This document shows, one piece after another, positions 25,457 to 32,220 of a stretch of DNA of 32,220 bases. The stretch is from contig CASWVG010000029.1 of the NCBI GenBank assembly GCA_949472775.1, forward strand, positions 1 to 32,220, written 5' to 3'. Position 1 is the stretch's first letter. Each line of letters begins with the position of its first letter. Both the position numbers and the translations under genes were made by a program. Origin of the DNA: an uncultured Lachnospiraceae bacterium. Lineage in GTDB: Bacteria > Bacillota > Clostridia > Lachnospirales > Lachnospiraceae. The notes beneath the pieces were generated by a model. That model made no database searches. It was not told where the DNA came from and saw nothing but the letters and a program-made list of their open reading frames with translations.

Positions 25457-27784
25457 TTAAGTTTCCCCTGATTCTTCACCTGCTCCCGGCGGCGGGGCGG
25501 GCGACCACTCATCTCCGGTGTCTTCACCGGGTTTCTCCCCGGATTCCTCATCGGAGGGTTTTCCGCTACCCACCCGTGTACCGATCTGCGGATCATAATA
25601 ATCGCCCGTAGCCGGATCTACGAGATAGCCTGTATCCGGATCGAGAGGAAAATCCTTCCACACCTCATTCGGTCCTGTCGGTTCCTCCTCCGACCCTTCC
25701 GCTCCTTCCGCTCCTTCTTCTCCCTCTGCAGGTTCGGTGCCCGCACCCTCTTCCGTGCTGCCCTCCCCTTCTGCTTTCGGGATCGGATTGCCTTCCTCGT
25801 CCAGTTCTTCCTCCGGCTCCTCACCCTGCGGCGTCCTGATCTGGATCTGTAGCTGCTTCAGTTCCTCCCGCTCCGTATCGCTCAGTTCCTCCGTCATAAA
25901 GATATTCATGTAGGGCAGCACTTCTGTCAGAATCTTTTTCACAATTTTGGTTGCATACTTGGCATCGTCCTGAAATACTACATTGGGTCTGTCCACCACC
26001 ACATAAATGACCACCTGCGGATCATGCGCGGGCGCATAGCCCATAAAGGAAACCACATACTCATTATTCTTTCGGGGCAACGTCTCCGCCGTCCCCGTCT
26101 TTCCGCCTATCATGTAACCTGCGGGTCTCGCCGTGTGCCCTGTGCCATTTTCCCCACTCACCACTGTGTTGCAATATTCGATGATCTTATCACTGGTGGA
26201 ACGGGATATAGTCTGCTTCAAAAGCCTTGGCTCAATATTTTCTATGGTAGCACCGTCTGCCGTCGTAATCCTGCTCGCCACATGGGGCGCATAATAATTG
26301 CCGCCGTTGATTAACGAGCAGAAACCTGTAATCACCTGTATCATGGTGGCGTTAAAGCTCTGTCCGAAAGAGTTGGTCGCAAGGTCCGTCATACCGATGT
26401 TATCTTCATGGTATATCATGCTCGCCGTGCGCGGCTCACCCGCCAGATCAATATTTGTCTTTAATCCGAAGTTAAAGCTGTGCTGGTAATTCACAAATTC
26501 TGTCTTGCCAAGCGCAAACGCCACGTTCATCAGCACCACGTTGCAGGAGCGCTCCACGCCCTGCTGTACCGTGAGCGGACCGTCGCCGAAGTTCTGATGG
26601 CACTTGATATCATAATCGCCCACATGAAGGTACCCCTCGCAGTTGTAAGTCTCATTGCCTGTGATGGACCCGCTCTCCAGCGCCGCTGCCACCGTAAACG
26701 GCTTGAACACCGAACCCGGCTCATATGCGTCCACAATACAGAAATTTTTCCACAGGGCGTTTAAGTGCTGGTACATGACCTCGTCATCCATCCCCGCAAT
26801 CGATTCCTGCGTCACATATTCCGCTACTCCTTCTGTCCTGACACGTTTTCCATCTTTGTCAAGAAGCGGCATACCGACCAGATTCTCTGTGTTTCTGACG
26901 TCGTTTAAGTCAAAGACCGGGTAGCTTGCCATAGCTAAAATGCTGCCGGAGTTCGGATCCATAATGATACAGCCGATGTTCTCTGCCCCGTTGCCAGGTC
27001 TGGCGTTGTCCTTATACTCCTCGTTGAACGCTTTCAGGTACTTCTCTACGATCGTCTGAATGTTCGCGTCCAGACTGAGCTGGATATTGTTACCGTCCTT
27101 CGCCGCGATCGTTGTTCGCTCCAGCGTGGAATCGTCGTTGAGGTAGCCGTACTCCCTGCCGTTTGTGCCGCTTAAAATATTATTATAATACTCCTCCAGC
27201 CCATAGGTGCCCGCATTATCGCCTGTCGTAAAACCGATCAGGTCACAGGCGAGAGATCCGTTCGGATACTCCCGCTTATACTCATTTTCAAACCATACAC
27301 CCTTGACATTTGTGCCCTGCTCCTCGTCGTCACAGAACTCCTCAAAAGCTGTTTTTTTCTCATACTCCACCCGCTTCGCCATCACATAATAGGCGGAATT
27401 CGGATGTCCGGCTATATAGGCCCTGACCGGCTCGGGATCAATATCAAAAAAACGCTTGAGCGCATTTAAGGTAGGCTCCAGATACTCCTCTTTCCGAAGA
27501 AGCTGCCTGGTGTCCAGAATGACATTGTAAACCTTGTTGCTCACCGCAAGCACCGTGCCGTTGGAATCCACAATTTCCCCACGCTTAAAAGGTATTATCG
27601 CGGAGTCATACTCCTGATGCGACAATACCTGTTTCTTGTACTCTTCCCCGTTATCCCTGTTGATCAGAAACAGCCGGGCGCTTAGTCCCACAAAAGCCGT
27701 CAGTATGAATAAAAACAACACCAACAGCTTTTTCTGCATTTTGATTGTAAATTTCAATACGGAATTTCTTCTATGTGCACCCAA
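25457..27784 (-). CDS. Class B PBP (FtsI/PBP2B-like) with acidic C-terminal tail
   Basis: 775 residues. The likely start is TTG 27784, with AGGTGA four bases upstream; the first internal ATG has no ribosome site. A membrane anchor lies at about 18-40, followed by the pedestal domain and a transpeptidase with S358-VF-K361, SCN at 413-415 and KTG at 562-564. It crosslinks septal peptidoglycan with FtsW. After about residue 632 the catalytic domain ends and a tail of about 140 residues follows, dominated by Glu, Gly, Asp, Pro and Ser, with DP-TG repeats (DPDTGYLVDPATGDYYDPQ). The tail would lie outside the membrane; its role is unknown. It directly follows ftsL (12-base gap), the position of pbpB/ftsI in other clusters. 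Confidence 0.88.
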   Translation of the reverse strand: MGAHRRNSVLKFTIKMQKKLLVLFLFILTAFVGLSARLFLINRDNGEEYKKQVLSHQEYDSAIIPFKRGEIVDSNGTVLAVSNKVYNVILDTRQLLRKEEYLEPTLNALKRFFDIDPEPVRAYIAGHPNSAYYVMAKRVEYEKKTAFEEFCDDEEQGTNVKGVWFENEYKREYPNGSLACDLIGFTTGDNAGTYGLEEYYNNILSGTNGREYGYLNDDSTLERTTIAAKDGNNIQLSLDANIQTIVEKYLKAFNEEYKDNARPGNGAENIGCIIMDPNSGSILAMASYPVFDLNDVRNTENLVGMPLLDKDGKRVRTEGVAEYVTQESIAGMDDEVMYQHLNALWKNFCIVDAYEPGSVFKPFTVAAALESGSITGNETYNCEGYLHVGDYDIKCHQNFGDGPLTVQQGVERSCNVVLMNVAFALGKTEFVNYQHSFNFGLKTNIDLAGEPRTASMIYHEDNIGMTDLATNSFGQSFNATMIQVITGFCSLINGGNYYAPHVASRITTADGATIENIEPRLLKQTISRSTSDKIIEYCNTVVSGENGTGHTARPAGYMIGGKTGTAETLPRKNNEYVVSFMGYAPAHDPQVVIYVVVDRPNVVFQDDAKYATKIVKKILTEVLPYMNIFMTEELSDTEREELKQLQIQIRTPQGEEPEEELDEEGNPIPKAEGEGSTEEGAGTEPAEGEEGAEGAEGSEEEPTGPNEVWKDFPLDPDTGYLVDPATGDYYDPQIGTRVGSGKPSDEESGEKPGEDTGDEWSPAPPPGAGEESGET

Positions 27785-27796
27785 AAAATCACCTGC

Positions 27797-28255
27797 TTAT
27801 TCCTGCTGCGGAATTTCCGCCATCTGTTTTACGTAGTCACTGTTTTCACTGGCGAATGAAATTATCTGCCCTTCCTGCGCATACTGCATACCCAGTTCCT
27901 GAATCGCAATCCTTCTGATCTCCTCCAGATCCACAGCGCTTGTAATTCTGCTGTAATCTTCTTCATTGGCAACCTTTAAAGCGTTAAGTTCCTTTTCCAG
28001 TGTGGAGATATGCTTCACGCTGTTTGTAATATCCGACTGCAGCCCTATATAGTACACCAAAATGACACAAGTGGCAGCCAGGGCTGCCCACAGGAACAAA
28101 ACGTAGCCGGCACTCATATGTTTTGCCCGTTCTCTGTTCCTTCTCACACTGTTATTTACTTTTTTCTTCGGCCTGCCATCAGTCCTTCTCTCCGGCTGTA
28201 TATTTCTGACTGTATTGCCATGCACATAGTGTGCTGTTTGCCGTGATGCTGCCAT
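27797..28255 (-). CDS. ftsL: FtsL-like septum protein
   Basis: 152 residues from ATG 28255 (MAASRQTAHYVHGNTV); the frame stays open to 28381, overlapping rsmH, but no better start is seen there. The N-terminus is basic, then one membrane helix at about 49-71 (YVLFLWAALAATCVILVYYI) and a short coiled coil at about 73-105 (ISTLEKELNALK). This small bitopic layout between rsmH and a class B PBP is that of FtsL, which binds DivIB and DivIC and activates FtsW-PBP. Sequence conservation of FtsL is low, so context carries much of the call. The ribosome site is weak (GAGGGG 13 bases upstream). Confidence 0.82.
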   Translation of the reverse strand: MAASRQTAHYVHGNTVRNIQPERRTDGRPKKKVNNSVRRNRERAKHMSAGYVLFLWAALAATCVILVYYIGLQSDITNSVKHISTLEKELNALKVANEEDYSRITSAVDLEEIRRIAIQELGMQYAQEGQIISFASENSDYVKQMAEIPQQE

Positions 28256-28349
28256 AATTTCCAGTTTCCCCTCTTTTAATGTCGTTCTTACCGAACGTTT
28301 CCCTTCTTTTCTGTCGTTCCCATCCTTGCTGACAGATGCGCGATCGCGT

Positions 28350-29285
28350 TTACTTCTTTTCAAACACCCGGAGCTTCGCACTTTTCGCCCGGCTGTTCTC
28401 CGCCATTTCCCCTTCGGACGGAAGGATCGGTTTTTTCGTGATCACCCTCCCCTTTGAGACCTGTCCGCACACACAGACTGGAAAATCCGGCGGGCAGGTA
28501 CACGGGTTCTCATTTTTCCGAAAAATGGACTTCACAATCCGGTCTTCCAGAGAATGAAAGGTAATCACACACAGCCGCCCGCCCGGATTCAGAAGATCAA
28601 TCAGCCCGTCCAGAGAGTCCTGCAATACTTCCAGTTCCCTGTTACATGCAATTCGTATCGCCTGAAAGGTGCGTTTGGAGGGATGTCCTCCTGTGGCGCG
28701 CATTTTCGCCGGAATGGAAGCCTTTATGATCTCGTTCAGCTCTCCTGTCGTTTCAAGCGGCTTGTCCTTCCTCGCCGCCACAATATGCTTTGCTATATTC
28801 TTCGCAAATTTCTCCTCGCCGTAATCCCGCAAAATCCGCGTAAGTTCCTGTTCCGGGTATTCGTTTATGATCTCCCTCGCGCTCAAGCTCTGTCTTCTGT
28901 CCATCCGCATGTCGAGCGCCGCGTCATACCTGTAGGAAAAGCCTCTCTCCTCATTGTCAATCTGATAGGAGGAAACACCCAGATCAAGCACTATACCGTC
29001 CACACCGTATATGCCGGTTCCCGCAAGTGCCTGCGCCGCGTTGGCATAATTGTCACGGATCAAGGTAACCTTGTCCCTGTACGGCTCCAGCCGCTTCCCT
29101 GCCGCCAAAAGTGCATCCTCGTCCTGATCGATCCCGATCAGTCTTCCGTCTCCTGTAAGCCTTCCCGCTACCTCGTAAGCATGTCCGCCGCCGCCAAGCG
29201 TGCCATCCAGATAGATGCCCTGCGGTTTGATGTCCAGATTTTCTATGGTTTCCTCAAGGAGCACGGAGGTGTGCTTAAATTCCAT
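28350..29285 (-). CDS. rsmH: 16S rRNA (cytosine(1402)-N(4))-methyltransferase
   Basis: 311 residues from ATG 29285 ([12 protein letters not shown], the family's usual start) with GAGGA 8 bases upstream; an ATG six codons earlier is possible. The SAM-binding loop [10 protein letters not shown] is at 27-36, and [26 protein letters not shown] and [18 protein letters not shown] are all present. It methylates C1402 in the ribosomal decoding centre. It is a constant member of the dcw cluster, following mraZ by 59 bases, although its reaction has no direct cell-wall role. C-terminal [12 protein letters not shown] is typical. Confidence 0.96.
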   Translation of the reverse strand: MEFKHTSVLLEETIENLDIKPQGIYLDGTLGGGGHAYEVAGRLTGDGRLIGIDQDEDALLAAGKRLEPYRDKVTLIRDNYANAAQALAGTGIYGVDGIVLDLGVSSYQIDNEERGFSYRYDAALDMRMDRRQSLSAREIINEYPEQELTRILRDYGEEKFAKNIAKHIVAARKDKPLETTGELNEIIKASIPAKMRATGGHPSKRTFQAIRIACNRELEVLQDSLDGLIDLLNPGGRLCVITFHSLEDRIVKSIFRKNENPCTCPPDFPVCVCGQVSKGRVITKKPILPSEGEMAENSRAKSAKLRVFEKK

Positions 29286-29344
29286 TTTATCTATCCTCTT
29301 CATAATATCCGAATTGCTCCACTGCTCCGCAATTCTGCAACCAC

Positions 29345-29776
29345 TCAGATTCCTAACCCAAGCTCCGCCATGTGCTCCGCGATCTCATCCATGTCCTCAA
29401 ATGCCGCCGTGTCTTCAAAGCGTTCCCTGCCCCATATCTCGATCCGGCTTCCAACGCCAATCAGCACCACGTCCTTCGTCAGTTCCGCAAACTCCCGCAA
29501 AACATTGGGAATCAGTATCCGCCCCTGTTTATCCACTTCCGCTTCTGTCGCTCCCGCCAGGAAAAAACGGACAAACTGCCTGGCCTCTTTATTCGTGATG
29601 GGCAGGGATCTGAGTTTTTCTTCAAAGCGTTTCCACTCTTCGTTGTCATACACAAACAGACAGCCGTCCAGTCCCTTGGTCACCACAAAAGCGTCTCCCA
29701 GGATTTCCCTGAATTTGGATGGAATAATCAGCCTGCCTTTTGCATCAATTGTGTGATTGTATTCTCCCATGAACAT
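29345..29776 (-). CDS. mraZ: Transcriptional regulator MraZ
   Basis: 143 residues from ATG 29776 ([10 protein letters not shown]) with AGGGTGA six bases upstream. Two SpoVT/AbrB-like half-domains each carry the DxxGR motif: [14 protein letters not shown] (11-24) and [15 protein letters not shown] (82-96). MraZ forms large rings that bind short direct repeats and repress the dcw operon in other bacteria. The matching repeat array is visible just upstream at 29845-29880, so autoregulation is likely. It is the first gene of the division cluster. Confidence 0.95.
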   Translation of the reverse strand: MFMGEYNHTIDAKGRLIIPSKFREILGDAFVVTKGLDGCLFVYDNEEWKRFEEKLRSLPITNKEARQFVRFFLAGATEAEVDKQGRILIPNVLREFAELTKDVVLIGVGSRIEIWGRERFEDTAAFEDMDEIAEHMAELGLGI

Positions 29777-29844
29777 ATGCAATCACCCTGCCCGCCTGTA
29801 ACACCGTACCCTATGTGGTCTGCCACGAAAAAGGAATGTTGATA

Positions 29845-29880
29845 CCACTTCATACCACTTCACTCCACTTTTCACCACTT
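29845..29880 (-). promoter_or_regulatory. MraZ operator: four AAGTGG boxes at 10-bp spacing
   Basis: On the - strand AAGTGG occurs at 29880-29875, 29870-29865, 29860-29855 and 29850-29845, each exactly 10 bases apart, one helical turn. MraZ is known to bind GTGG-type direct repeats with this periodicity. The array lies directly downstream of the predicted -10, so binding would block transcription. Confidence 0.8.
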
Positions 29881-29888
29881 TTACACCA

Positions 29889-29917
29889 ATTCTATATCAA
29901 TTAATGGGAAAAAGCAA
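29889..29917 (-). promoter_or_regulatory. Predicted mraZ/dcw operon promoter
   Basis: On the - strand TTGCTT (29917-29912), 17 bases, TAGAAT (29894-29889). The start point would fall next to the MraZ boxes, leaving a leader of about 105 bases before mraZ. Confidence 0.5.
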
Positions 29918-30011
29918 GGGTAATATGTAAAACTGGTACTTTATTACTGGTGGGAAAACGACAGAAGTCGGGTGCTGGTACAAGATAAACTGACACATGC
30001 TTTGCTATAGA

Positions 30012-30049
30012 AGAAAAAAAAGAGAACACAGATATTTCACTCCGTGTTC
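30012..30049 (-). terminator. Rho-independent terminator of lgt
   Basis: On the - strand GAACAC (30049-30044) pairs with GTGTTC (30029-30024), followed by an eight-T run. The 5' arm lies within the last codons of lgt, so termination occurs right at the gene's end and isolates it from the dcw operon. Confidence 0.85.
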
Positions 30050-30942
30050 CCTTTTTCTACCCTGATTGCGGGTGTTTTATTTTTCTTTTTATAAATTCGG
30101 ATGAGGATGTCCGCCGCCAAAGCTGTCACAAACAGAATGACCGCCAACACCTGTGATACTGCTATAGTTGTGTGGGGAAGGAAGAGGGTGTCGGTGCGGA
30201 TGCCCTCGATCCAGGCTCTGCCGAGGCCGTAGCCGCCCAGATACAGAAGCCACTGCTCTCCCTCAAACTTCTTATGTTTTCGGTAAAGCAGCATGACAAT
30301 GAGCAGCGCCAGATTCCACAGGCTCTCATAGAGGAATGTGGGATGCACCTGAATGTAGTTCGTCCCCTCCGTCATATGGGCAGCGATCTTCTCGGAAATA
30401 TCTCCCGCCCTGACCATCTGTTCCGGCAGTCTCATAGCCAGAAGGCTGTCCGTATACTCCCCAAACACCTCTCTGTTCGTGAAATTTCCCCATCTGCCGA
30501 TCACCTGTCCGAGCACCAGGCCCGGCACACAGATATCCGCAAGCTGTAAAAAGCTCTGCCTTTTCCTCCGGCAGTATATCCACAAGGTCAGAAATGCGGC
30601 AATCACCGCGCCGTAAATCGCCAGTCCACCATTTCTCAGATTGAAAATGCCCATCAGATCGTTTTTATATCTGTCCCAGGAAAAAATCACATAATAGACT
30701 CTTGCCCCGATAATGGAAAAGATGATCGCGTAGATCGCAAAGTCCCAGATCAGATCCGGGTCCAGCTTCTCAAGCTTCGCCACCTTTGCCGCAAGGAGCA
30801 CCCCCGCGAGCACCCCGATGGCGATAATCACACCGTAAAGGGCAATCGGAAAGCCGAAGACCGTGAACGACTTCGGCACATTCTTCAGATAAATGCCCAG
30901 ATTGGGAAATGCGATATCCATGTTTCCCATGATATCCTGCAT
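30037..30942 (-). CDS. lgt: Prolipoprotein diacylglyceryl transferase
   Basis: 301 residues, ATG 30942 with AGGAGG 6 bases upstream. About seven membrane helices. Signature segments are GRWGNFTNREVFGEY (about 149-163), HPTFLYESLWN and GLGRAWIEGIRTD, which carry the essential Arg and His residues of Lgt. The enzyme moves diacylglycerol from phosphatidylglycerol to the cysteine of lipoprotein precursors in the membrane. The C-terminus is strongly basic. It lies between ychF and mraZ, with its own terminator, so it is probably not part of the division operon. Confidence 0.96.
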   Translation of the reverse strand: MQDIMGNMDIAFPNLGIYLKNVPKSFTVFGFPIALYGVIIAIGVLAGVLLAAKVAKLEKLDPDLIWDFAIYAIIFSIIGARVYYVIFSWDRYKNDLMGIFNLRNGGLAIYGAVIAAFLTLWIYCRRKRQSFLQLADICVPGLVLGQVIGRWGNFTNREVFGEYTDSLLAMRLPEQMVRAGDISEKIAAHMTEGTNYIQVHPTFLYESLWNLALLIVMLLYRKHKKFEGEQWLLYLGGYGLGRAWIEGIRTDTLFLPHTTIAVSQVLAVILFVTALAADILIRIYKKKNKTPAIRVEKGNTE

Positions 30943-30960
30943 GTCGGACCTCCTATCTAT

Positions 30961-31090
30961 CCGCAGCTGCCATTCATAGAATGCTGCCGCATTCTATTTC
31001 ATGTCGGGCTTTCGCCCTATGCGTGCATCAATAACAGCACCTTTGCCTGCAAGCAGTCACGCTGCTGTTTTTCATGCACGCGCAGCTGCT
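30961..31090. other. Cluster of palindromes between ychF and lgt
   Basis: A perfect stem ATAGAATG/CATTCTAT (30976-30997, six-base loop) and a larger one with GCGTGCAT (31021-31028) and ATGCACGC (31074-31081) enclosing ACAGCA/TGCTGT (31034-31039, 31063-31068). The block is bounded by two GCAGCTGC octamers (30963-30970 and 31082-31089). It fills nearly the whole gap and contains no gene. Confidence 0.6.
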
Positions 31091-31098
31091 CATTGCTG

Positions 31099-32196
31099 TC
31101 ACACGTTAAACCTAAAAAGGATCACATCGCCGTCCTGCACCACATAATCCTTTCCTTCCATACCGACAAGCCCCTTCTCCCTAGCCGCCGCAAGGGAACC
31201 CTGTTCTAAGAGATCCTTGTAATTGACGACCTCAGCTTTGATGAAACCGCGCTCGAAATCGGTATGTATCTTTCCCGCCGCCTGGGGCGCTTTCGTGCCA
31301 ACTTTGATGGTCCACGCTCTGGTCTCATCCTCTCCCGCTGTCAAAAAGCTCATCAGTCCAAGCAGCGAATAGCTTGCCCGGATCAGCTTCTGAAGCCCGG
31401 ACTCCGAAAGCCCCAGATCCTCAAGGAACATGGCCGTTTCCTCCTCATCCAGCTCTGCAATCTCCTGCTCGATCTGCGCACAGATCACAAATACCTCGCT
31501 GTCATTTTCCGCCGCAAACGCCTGTACTTTCTGTACACCTGCATTGCCCGCGCCGTCATCCGAAAGATCATCCTCCGCCACATTAGCCGCAAAAATCACA
31601 GGCTTACTGGTGAGCAGATTGTATGAAGCAAGAAACGCAAGCTCGTCCTCATCCTCCGTCTCAAACACCTTCGCAAGCTTTCCTTCTTCCAGATGCGCCT
31701 TAATCCGCTCCAGCAGCGCATACTCCTTTGCCGCAGTCTTGTCCATCTTGGCAATCTTTGCCGTCTTGGCGATCCTGCGCTCCAGAATCTCGATATCAGA
31801 AAAAATCAGTTCCAGGTTGATGGTCTCAATATCCCGGAGCGGGTCGATGGAGCCGTCCACATGGACGATATTGGAATCCTCAAAGCACCGCACCACATGG
31901 ACGATGGCGTCCACCTCGCGGATGTTGCTGAGGAACTGGTTGCCAAGCCCCTCTCCTTTGGAGGCTCCCTTCACAAGCCCGGCAATGTCCACGAACTCGA
32001 TGGTTGCAGGCGTCACCTTCTTGGAATGGTACATATCCCCCAGAAGCTTTAACCGCTCGTCCGGCACCGTCACAATGCCGATGTTCGGGTCGATGGTGCA
32101 GAAGGGGTAATTGGCGGATTCCGCCCCCGCCTTTGTCAGTGAATTAAAAAGGGTACTCTTGCCCACGTTGGGGAGCCCGACGATGCCGAGTTTCAT
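31099..32196 (-). CDS. ychF: Redox-regulated ATPase YchF (Obg-family)
   Basis: 365 residues, complete; ATG 32196 with GGAGG about 11 bases upstream. The P-loop GLPNVGKST is at 7-15, the switch II-type DIAGLVKGASKGEGLGNQFL follows, and the usual NKxD is replaced (FAANVAEDD), as expected for YchF, which prefers ATP. A coiled-coil insert (about 125-175) and a C-terminal TGS domain ending DVILFRFNV complete the family architecture. YchF binds ribosomes and is linked to stress response; its exact role is unsettled. It is a highly conserved single-copy housekeeping gene with no functional link to its neighbours here. Confidence 0.96.
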   Translation of the reverse strand: MKLGIVGLPNVGKSTLFNSLTKAGAESANYPFCTIDPNIGIVTVPDERLKLLGDMYHSKKVTPATIEFVDIAGLVKGASKGEGLGNQFLSNIREVDAIVHVVRCFEDSNIVHVDGSIDPLRDIETINLELIFSDIEILERRIAKTAKIAKMDKTAAKEYALLERIKAHLEEGKLAKVFETEDEDELAFLASYNLLTSKPVIFAANVAEDDLSDDGAGNAGVQKVQAFAAENDSEVFVICAQIEQEIAELDEEETAMFLEDLGLSESGLQKLIRASYSLLGLMSFLTAGEDETRAWTIKVGTKAPQAAGKIHTDFERGFIKAEVVNYKDLLEQGSLAAAREKGLVGMEGKDYVVQDGDVILFRFNV

Positions 32197-32220
32197 GTTA
32201 TTCTATTCCTCCATGTTTCC

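Noticed and set aside
28554..29756. 400-codon + strand reading frame opposite rsmH and mraZ
   Set aside because: Antisense to two well-recognised conserved genes, with no start signal or family resemblance.
29841..29880. Simple tandem repeat or microsatellite
   Set aside because: The exact 10-bp period of CCACTT upstream of mraZ is better explained as a MraZ operator.

Overview
The window reads as the chromosome of a spore-forming Firmicute of the class Clostridia, most likely a Lachnospiraceae-type genome. This is an inference from the gene set: a division and cell-wall (dcw) cluster that runs directly into spoIIGA-sigE, with class B PBPs and MraZ typical of Gram-positive bacteria. It has two parts facing each other.

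Positions 1-11,990 (+ strand) hold the 3' end of a siphovirus-type prophage tail module. In order: a very long tape measure protein gene (5' end outside the window), a distal tail (Dit) protein, a 1,337-residue tail-associated (Tal) protein ending in a peptidase S74-type intramolecular chaperone, a BppU-like baseplate/fibre protein, a small coiled-coil protein and a 37-residue XkdX-like protein, then a strong terminator. The tape measure reading frame is split by one in-frame TAG at 2361. Coding continues in the same frame straight after it, so this is a nonsense mutation or a readthrough/recoding site, not two genes. No holin, endolysin, integrase or obvious attachment site is visible.

Positions 12,001-32,196 (- strand) are host genes. 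Read in the direction of transcription they are: ychF, lgt, mraZ, rsmH, ftsL, a long class B PBP with an acidic tail, a SpoVD-like class B PBP, mraY, murD, ftsW/spoVE, murA, divIB/ftsQ, ftsZ, spoIIGA, sigE, and then a separate four-domain c-di-GMP response regulator. MraY, MurD, MurA, the SEDS glycosyltransferase and the PBPs build septal peptidoglycan. FtsZ, DivIB and FtsL build the divisome. SpoIIGA processes pro-sigma-E after asymmetric division. MraZ probably represses the cluster through four AAGTGG boxes at exact 10-bp spacing just upstream of it. murE, murG, murB, ftsA and sigG, which neighbour these genes in Bacillus subtilis, are not here.

Points most worth a second look: the amber codon in the tape measure gene; a KTA triad replacing KTG in the SpoVD-like PBP; a family of about 32-nt hairpin units, three in tandem after murA and one after mraY, with further long palindromes in other gene gaps; the MraZ operator array; possible Spo0A-linked promoters before spoIIGA and murA; and a degenerate second GGDEF-like domain on the response regulator. 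I did not find a convincing wholly new system. No tRNA, rRNA, CRISPR array or insertion sequence was recognised, and no gene-free stretch exceeds 300 bases.
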